From: Arthrobacter_E sp041360795
GTDB taxonomy: Bacteria > Actinomycetota > Actinomycetes > Actinomycetales > Micrococcaceae
Direction: 5' to 3'
Assembly (NCBI RefSeq): GCF_041360795.1
Contig: NZ_JBFUPW010000001.1
Location: 1,364,001-1,428,000, forward strand
Length of the DNA: 64,000 nucleotides
In this document: piece after piece, positions 59,151-64,000 of the stretch
Position numbering within the stretch: the first letter of the stretch is position 1
Layout: each line of letters begins with the position of its first letter
Notes under the pieces: model-generated
Database searches by the model: none
Seen by the model: only the letters and a program-made list of their open reading frames with translations
Told to the model about the DNA's origin: nothing
Position numbers and translations under genes: made by a program

Positions 59151-59624
59151 TCAGGACACCGTTCGGGTGCTGACGAGGACGACGCCGTCGCGGTGATCGA
59201 TCCGGTCCGGAAGGTAGCGCAGCACCACGCGCTGCCCGACGGAGAGGCTGCCCTCAATGGACTGGATCGTCCGGCGCATCCGCCCCTCATGATCGGCGAA
59301 GACGACGGTCACCACAGCACCGATCGTGTCCTCTGAGCCTTCCTGGCCCTGCCTCAGCCATGGCTCCGAGCTCTCGACGACGCCGATCGCCTCACGTCCG
59401 GAACGCTGAACCCGACGGCGGCGCCTCGCCTGGCGGATGAACACCGCAGCCAGGAGTCCGATCACCTCAGCGACGACCACCCATACGGCGACGTCGAAGA
59501 ATGTGTCAGGCCAGAGCGCATGCACCGCGACAAGTGATCCGCCGATGATCACGAGCACACAGACGAGAGCGATCCAGCTGACACCGACGGACGTGTCAAG
59601 CGTGATGTCTCGGTCGGCGGTCAT
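59151..59624 (-). CDS. DUF3592-like membrane protein
   Basis: 157 residues. Two hydrophobic helices (SWIALVCVLVIIGGSLVAVHAL; VAVWVVVAEVIGLLAAVFI) followed by an arginine-rich stretch and a beta-rich domain resembling DUF3592 (GVVESSEPW, GAVVTVVFADHEGRMRRTI, VGQRVVLRYLPD). Function unknown. ATG 59624 has GGAGAG eight bases upstream. It is the last core-like gene before the AT-richer region; terminator not found downstream. Confidence 0.7.
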   Translation of the reverse strand: MTADRDITLDTSVGVSWIALVCVLVIIGGSLVAVHALWPDTFFDVAVWVVVAEVIGLLAAVFIRQARRRRRVQRSGREAIGVVESSEPWLRQGQEGSEDTIGAVVTVVFADHEGRMRRTIQSIEGSLSVGQRVVLRYLPDRIDHRDGVVLVSTRTVS

Positions 59625-59768
59625 CGAAGAACTCTCCACATCTCTGCCGCGGCGTTCCATGAGCAGTCGTGGAGTCAGGCTAAGCGAGAATGCCGCGCGC
59701 GACCAGAGCTTGGTCGGCTACTGCTGTGGAGATGCCGACGTCGCCGCAGCAGCTACACGACTGTCCGT

Positions 59769-59835
59769 TCTCGATTTAGTTGGTGTATGTCACCTATTAA
59801 ATACGCCAACTAAATTGAGAGGAAATTCTCGATTT
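59769..59835. repeat. 20-bp inverted repeat with flanking direct repeat at composition boundary
   Basis: 59769-59788 pairs with 59801-59820 (18 of 20 identical, 12-base loop). Both mismatches become G-U pairs if transcribed left to right. TTCTCGATTT occurs at 59768-59777 and again at 59826-59835. AT-rich, unlike the flanks. No transposase or integrase is visible beside it. Confidence 0.75.
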
Positions 59836-60220
59836 GTAGCAAGATATATGGTGATTCCGTAGCAGTCGATTGAACCGGGTCAATGGTGTCGTTCCGCGGG
59901 CTCGACAGAGCACCCTCGGGAGGTCCAATCCAGACGGTGCATGAGCGCACTGAATAGCCTGTGTGCGTGGCTGCTCGATTGACCGCCTACGTGAGGTCTG
60001 GTTTACATATCAGACAGGCCTCAACGTCACTCTGACCTTCCGCCTCGGGGAGGCAAAATGAACTTTCTTGCGCCGTGCGGTCGTGTGCTGGCGAGCCAAG
60101 AGTGGATTGAGCATGCTGTTAGAACCGCGCATGCGCACAGGTCGTGACGGCTTCGGGCGCATTGAACCACAACGGTGTACTGCAGCACCTGTTGGCTGGA
60201 GCCGGATAGACGTGTCGGCT
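59836..60220. other. Gene-poor 385-bp stretch
   Basis: No convincing gene on either strand. Contains GAGGTCTG (59992-59999 region) loosely matched by CAGACAGGCCTC 10 bases later, which could end the minus-strand cassette. Several short open frames have random-looking composition. It separates the inverted repeat from the EamA gene. Confidence 0.5.
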
Positions 60221-61168
60221 CTATGCAGTTTGAGCTTTCCGGGGCTGGCGGAGTCCGGCCAGCAAGACCAGGACGAGGATGCCCATGGTGCACGCGATCA
60301 TGGGGGTGAGAGGTGCACCGAGAAGAGTGTCGGCGGCGAGAACGATTGCGGGCAGGGCGGAGATGATGAAAGCCGACGCCAATGGCTTGGCCTTGGTGAT
60401 GCCCCACTGCAAGAGCAGGATCGGGAGGCTGATGCCGATCACGGAAATGCCGGCGGCGCCGATGAGCGTCTCCAGGCGTTGGTGGGTGTCGATGATGGTG
60501 GGTAAGGCGATGGCGCCGCAGAGGACCCAGGCCAGGTGGAACCGTGCGGCGCTGATGCTCAGGGCGTCGATTCCTCGGCCGGCCAGGCGACGGGAGATCA
60601 ATAGCACGCCAGCTGCGCAGGCTCCGGCTATCGTGCTGAGCAAAATCCCGGCGATTTTCAGGCCCGGGTCAACGGTGGCGACGCCGAAGACAGCGACAGC
60701 GACGGCTGCAGCCGCGAGGAGCACGATGGTCGGGTGTAGGAGTGTGCGGGGCTTCCGAGTGGTGCCCAGGAGCGCCATGGCGACCGCGATAGGGCCGAGG
60801 CCGGTTTCGATGACGCTCGCGGCGGTTGCCGGGATGAGTGTGGCGGCGACGTAGAAGCAGGCGAATGCCCCGGCGGTGACCAGATTCAACACAATGACCT
60901 CGGCACGGCTCATCCGGAGGGCTTCCCCGGCGCCGGACGGGGTCCGCTTGGCGGAGGTGACCTTTGCTATCACGCCGATGAGGGCGGCGAGGAGGAATGC
61001 GGTGAAGGTGGAGTATGTCCCGAGTGCCGGGGAGATGGTGTGTGAGACCAAGGCGGTTCCAATGCCTTGCCAGATGACGGCGACGGCGACCACGGCGGCG
61101 CCCGCGCTGGCAGAAGTGGTTCGCATTCGTTGTTTGGGGGTGGTGGTCGTTGATGCAGGTGATGACAT
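60221..61168 (-). CDS. EamA/DMT-superfamily transporter
   Basis: 315 residues with ten hydrophobic segments in two five-helix EamA repeats (about 20-150 and 165-305). AVIWQGIGTALVS, FYVAATLIPATAASVIETGLGPIAVA and WGITKAKPLASAFIISALPAIVLAADTLLG are the conserved helix-4/9 regions, each given in part. DMT proteins often export amino acids or small metabolites. ATG 61168 has AAGGACC upstream. Third gene of the minus-strand cassette, 20 bases after the FAD enzyme, so it probably exports the product. Longer in-frame readings upstream enter the FAD gene. Confidence 0.85.
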   Translation of the reverse strand: MSSPASTTTTPKQRMRTTSASAGAAVVAVAVIWQGIGTALVSHTISPALGTYSTFTAFLLAALIGVIAKVTSAKRTPSGAGEALRMSRAEVIVLNLVTAGAFACFYVAATLIPATAASVIETGLGPIAVAMALLGTTRKPRTLLHPTIVLLAAAAVAVAVFGVATVDPGLKIAGILLSTIAGACAAGVLLISRRLAGRGIDALSISAARFHLAWVLCGAIALPTIIDTHQRLETLIGAAGISVIGISLPILLLQWGITKAKPLASAFIISALPAIVLAADTLLGAPLTPMIACTMGILVLVLLAGLRQPRKAQTA

Positions 61169-61188
61169 GAAGGTGGTCCTTGTAAGGC

Positions 61189-62622
61189 CTAGGTGTGAGC
61201 CGGCTGCCGGTGGGCGTGCCGGGTCTGACGAGGGGTGTTGAGCTGATTGATGACGCGTTCGGCTTGAACGACCGCCGTCCGGACATAGTTGACCACCGGG
61301 AACCGCGAGCCAGTGGGAGCTCCGACTGCCCACACCCGGTTCCTGGCGGCGCCGGGCATACGAACACTCAGGTCCACCGCGATTGGCAGGACGCCGGCTG
61401 AGGAGGTGGCGGTGATGCCATCATCGGTCAGCGTCCAAGGCGATCCTTGATGGCCGAGCGCGCTGACGACGGCATCGAACGATTCATCTCTCCCGGGGCC
61501 CCAGCTTGCTATCCAGCGCCTGTCCTCACGGCGTAGCGAGTGAGGCGTTCCACGAACACTGATCAAGCCCTGTTCGGCGCCTGTGAGCAACGCTTGGGCG
61601 CTTTCAGCCGGGATGGCCGAAACGTACCGGTTCAGGTAGCGGGCAGTGATCGCCTTGAGGCGCTTGACTGTGGCTTCAGGCAGTGCCGGCCAGAGAAGGT
61701 TCGCCTGTTCGATCATCGGACCCACCAAGTCTTGCCACTCACTCCGCCCCGTACGGGCCGCGTCCAACTCCTGGCGAAGCAGGGACAGCGGGTCCTGCGA
61801 GAGGGATTCTCCCGGATCTATAGCTCGGGGGAGTGAACTGAGAATGTGACGCAGGAACTTCTCGGGGTGTTCCGAGGCGCACAGAAAATCGATGAATGCA
61901 CTGTGCTCAGTATCGGGCGCACTCGTCCCAGCCCAGTGGAGCGCAAGGTCTGTCCTGACAGAGGGAAGCTGCCCCGATCGGCTCACCATCATCGTGGAGG
62001 CCTGATTCTTCAGGCATGTCTTGACGGCATCCACAGCGGAAAGCTTCGAGCCCAAGATCAAAACACGGGCACCGGGGTTGGCGGTGAGCACCTGAGTGAA
62101 CTCGGTGGAGTACGGAGTGGTGAAGTATCCCTCGGAAGGTTCTGACGGTAGCGCAGACAGCGTCCGGGGCCGGCCCGGGCCAGTGCACAGGATCACGTGA
62201 TCAGCTTCTATGACTGCGTCGGAGGCGAGGGCGATTCGCGGCCGGCCGAGCGGTTCCTGGGTGATGCCGGTCACCGTATCCCGGATGTTGTTCACTACAG
62301 TTCCGCGTTCGTCGAAGCGGCGAAGAGCAGCATCGAAAGTCTCCGCGAGGTAGCTGCCGAAGACACTGCGACCGGTGAAGGTCGCGGATGTGTCGATACC
62401 TCGGCGGGCGAGCCAGCTCGTGTAGTGCTGCGGGTCGCCAGGAATGAGTGACATCGTGTCGTTGCTGGTGTTGGCCAGATGCCACTGGGCTGCCCCGGTG
62501 AAGGCTTCGGAACAGCCAGGGACGTCCTGACTGATGATCGAAATCTCGGTCGGGTTTGCTGTGAGCAACTGGTGAAAGACCGCAGTGCCAGCCACTCCGG
62601 CACCGATGAGTGCGATATGCAT
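61189..62622 (-). CDS. FAD/NAD(P)-binding oxidoreductase (N-hydroxylase-like fold)
   Basis: 477 residues with two Rossmann sites. FAD: MHIALIGAGVAGTAVFHQLL at the N-terminus. Second nucleotide: ARVLILGSKLSAVDAVKTCL near 185-204, resembling the NADPH site of flavin N-hydroxylases but with GSKLSA in place of GxGxSA. The C-terminal VVSALGHQGSPW and NRVWAVGAPTGSRFPVVNYV blocks close the FAD fold. It fits the FAD-NAD(P)-binding family that contains lysine/ornithine N-monooxygenase relatives, but a specific reaction cannot be read. It starts 12 bases after the ATP-grasp stop. Confidence 0.75.
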   Translation of the reverse strand: MHIALIGAGVAGTAVFHQLLTANPTEISIISQDVPGCSEAFTGAAQWHLANTSNDTMSLIPGDPQHYTSWLARRGIDTSATFTGRSVFGSYLAETFDAALRRFDERGTVVNNIRDTVTGITQEPLGRPRIALASDAVIEADHVILCTGPGRPRTLSALPSEPSEGYFTTPYSTEFTQVLTANPGARVLILGSKLSAVDAVKTCLKNQASTMMVSRSGQLPSVRTDLALHWAGTSAPDTEHSAFIDFLCASEHPEKFLRHILSSLPRAIDPGESLSQDPLSLLRQELDAARTGRSEWQDLVGPMIEQANLLWPALPEATVKRLKAITARYLNRYVSAIPAESAQALLTGAEQGLISVRGTPHSLRREDRRWIASWGPGRDESFDAVVSALGHQGSPWTLTDDGITATSSAGVLPIAVDLSVRMPGAARNRVWAVGAPTGSRFPVVNYVRTAVVQAERVINQLNTPRQTRHAHRQPAHT

Positions 62623-62634
62623 AACAGTTCTCCC

Positions 62635-63870
62635 TCAGACGTGAGCGGGAGTGGCCGGCGCCATCGTGAAAAGAGCCCCGTCAAGTTCCATCAATCGGGC
62701 CTGCTGCAGATCCTGAACCACTTCCTCCGTGCTGGGGCCGGAGAAGAAGACCAGCCCGTGGGATGCCGTGGTGACCCGGTTGTAGAGATCGACGATCTCG
62801 CCCGGCGCCGGCTGTCGGGCCACCAGCGAGAAGGAGGGGAGCTGTTCCAGCAGCTCCCAGTGCGTGCTGACCAGGACCCCGGAATGGGTGGGCTGGGGCA
62901 TGTGCCAGGCCACGCAGTGCTCTGCCTGGCCACGATCCTTGACAGCGGCGGCCTTCCGAACACCACCGGCGATGCAGTCGGCCCACAGCGATATCTGACT
63001 GAACCCGCGCGCCGGAAGGTAGACCTCGTCCGGGACCACCGGGCCCATGGATCGGCCGTTGTACTCGATCAGAACCCAACCCTCTGGAGTCAGACGCATT
63101 TCAGTATGCGAGGCTCCGAAACGCACCCCGAGGGCGTCGTTGACCGCGAACGCGAAATCTCTCGCCGTTTCGAACAGCTCGCCGGACTCCGGCAAGGTGA
63201 TCGCATTGTAGATGTGGGGCCGGCCGTCCTGCTCCAGCAGGCCGTAGACGAAGAACTCGGTGACGAGGTGTTCGGCATCGGTGGTGACCGTGTTGACGAA
63301 GTACTGTTCCCCAACAATCCGTTCTTGGACAATGCAGCTCGTGTTCCGAACACCCAGGAGGTTTACCTTGCCCAGCAGGCCGGAAACGACCTCACGGATC
63401 TCCTCCTCAGAGTGGCAGATGATGCACGAATCGCTGCCGGCGCTGGAGGCCGGTTTGACGACCACTCCATTAGCCAGGCGCGCCACTTCGGGCCGGATAG
63501 CCTCAATCTGATCGACCGAAGTGATCCGCCATGACTGCGGTACCCGAAGGCCAGCCTGACCGCAGGCCAACACCATCGCGTCCTTGTCCCGGCGCGCCCA
63601 GATCAGCTCAGGATCGTTGCACGGCAGCCCCGCTCGCGCAGCCAGCACCTCAGCCGCCACGACCCCGTAGTCGCTCCCAGCAATAATGTGATCAAAGCCA
63701 CTGGTGAGAGCCAGTCCCTGAAGGGCGGTTTCGACCACGGTCTCCGTCCAGGCCTCCGCCGCCGCGGCGGGTTCATCTTGGAAGTACGACAAGACATCAT
63801 GCCCTTGTTTCTCAAGGTGAGAGACGAGCTCTGGACCGCTGGAGAGCGGATCAATGACAAGTACACGCAC
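62635..63870 (-). CDS. ATP-grasp carboxylate-amine ligase
   Basis: 411 residues. N-terminal Rossmann-like domain (RVLVIDPLSSGPEL), then the ATP-grasp fold: GVVVKPASSAGSDSC (nucleotide lysine and glycine-rich loop, about 140-155), SCIVQERIVGEQYFVN, and HTEMRLTPEGWVLIEYNGR with the metal-binding Glu/Asn (about 265-285). This is the pattern of BacD-type L-amino-acid ligases and related enzymes that make dipeptides or amides. GTG 63870 is preferred because GGGGAA lies upstream; an ATG at 63903 is possible. First gene of the cassette; anything upstream is outside the window. Confidence 0.82.
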   Translation of the reverse strand: MRVLVIDPLSSGPELVSHLEKQGHDVLSYFQDEPAAAAEAWTETVVETALQGLALTSGFDHIIAGSDYGVVAAEVLAARAGLPCNDPELIWARRDKDAMVLACGQAGLRVPQSWRITSVDQIEAIRPEVARLANGVVVKPASSAGSDSCIICHSEEEIREVVSGLLGKVNLLGVRNTSCIVQERIVGEQYFVNTVTTDAEHLVTEFFVYGLLEQDGRPHIYNAITLPESGELFETARDFAFAVNDALGVRFGASHTEMRLTPEGWVLIEYNGRSMGPVVPDEVYLPARGFSQISLWADCIAGGVRKAAAVKDRGQAEHCVAWHMPQPTHSGVLVSTHWELLEQLPSFSLVARQPAPGEIVDLYNRVTTASHGLVFFSGPSTEEVVQDLQQARLMELDGALFTMAPATPAHV

Positions 63871-64000
63871 AACATTCCCCAATGTTTGAAAAACGCCCGG
63901 CATCTGCCAGAACCTTGCCGGAGGCTACGTGGGCCCGATGCGAGTTTCCAGTCAAGTCGTCAGGAGGAGCGAAACATACCCGAATAATGTGGCCTACACC

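Noticed and set aside
59769..59820. Terminal inverted repeats of an insertion sequence
   Set aside because: The arms are only 12 bases apart and no transposase frame exists nearby.
60027..60407. 126-codon minus-strand frame downstream of the EamA gene
   Set aside because: Composition is random-looking (many His, Arg and Cys), it overlaps the real EamA gene in another frame, and no motif is present.

Overview
The window is high-GC Actinomycetota chromosome, most likely Arthrobacter sensu lato or another member of the Micrococcaceae. The supporting markers are a complete Pup-proteasome locus with a natural single-chain PafB-PafC fusion, mycothiol synthesis (mshC), RbpA, a class F sortase, the RNA-polymerase rescue ATPase HelR, and many genes that look leaderless (a -10 box six or seven bases before the start codon). 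No rRNA, CRISPR array or intact insertion sequence is visible. One tRNA (Leu, anticodon GAG) is present.

Region 1-7.0 kb is a phosphate-type ABC transporter locus merged with cell-surface genes: the end of pstA, a PstS-like binding protein held by a C-terminal membrane segment, a membrane-embedded sortase fold that has lost both catalytic residues, pstB, a lytic transglycosylase, an intact class F sortase and a three-PASTA membrane protein. Most junctions overlap by a few bases, so it reads as one operon. At 7.1-9.3 kb lies helR, preceded by a perfect rifamycin-associated element. A membrane alpha/beta hydrolase, an SRPBCC protein, tRNA-Leu and an M20 peptidase follow.

Region 13.5-36.7 kb is conserved core: uppP, mshC, a PAC2 protein, a HAD hydrolase, a site-2 protease, trmI, then arc-dop-pup-prcB-prcA-pafA, two FKBP prolyl isomerases, pafBC, tatA, tatC, the helicase helY and an amidohydrolase. 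This set supplies pupylation, unfolding and degradation together with its DNA-damage regulator. A 472-bp gap holds a strong orphan promoter and leads into ppm1 (polyprenol-phosphate mannose synthase), which converges on rbpA across a 16-bp tandem repeat.

Region 38.6-59.6 kb is mixed housekeeping and accessory material: SPFH/NfeD pair, rlmA, def, several regulator-target pairs (LysR/YeiH, TetR/ZapE-like, LysG/LysE, XRE/MFS, MarR with a PhzS-like monooxygenase), small VOC and ABM proteins, a 49-residue ribbon-helix-helix protein, a solo TOPRIM protein, and glycogen phosphorylase glgP.

From about 59.7 kb the base composition becomes visibly more AT-rich. A 20-bp inverted repeat marks the change. 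The last 3.7 kb, on the minus strand, is a compact cassette of an ATP-grasp ligase, a two-nucleotide-site FAD/NADPH enzyme and an EamA exporter. It looks like a small, probably acquired pathway for making and exporting a modified amino acid or dipeptide. This cassette and the catalytically dead sortase inside the pst locus are the two best candidates for undescribed biology.
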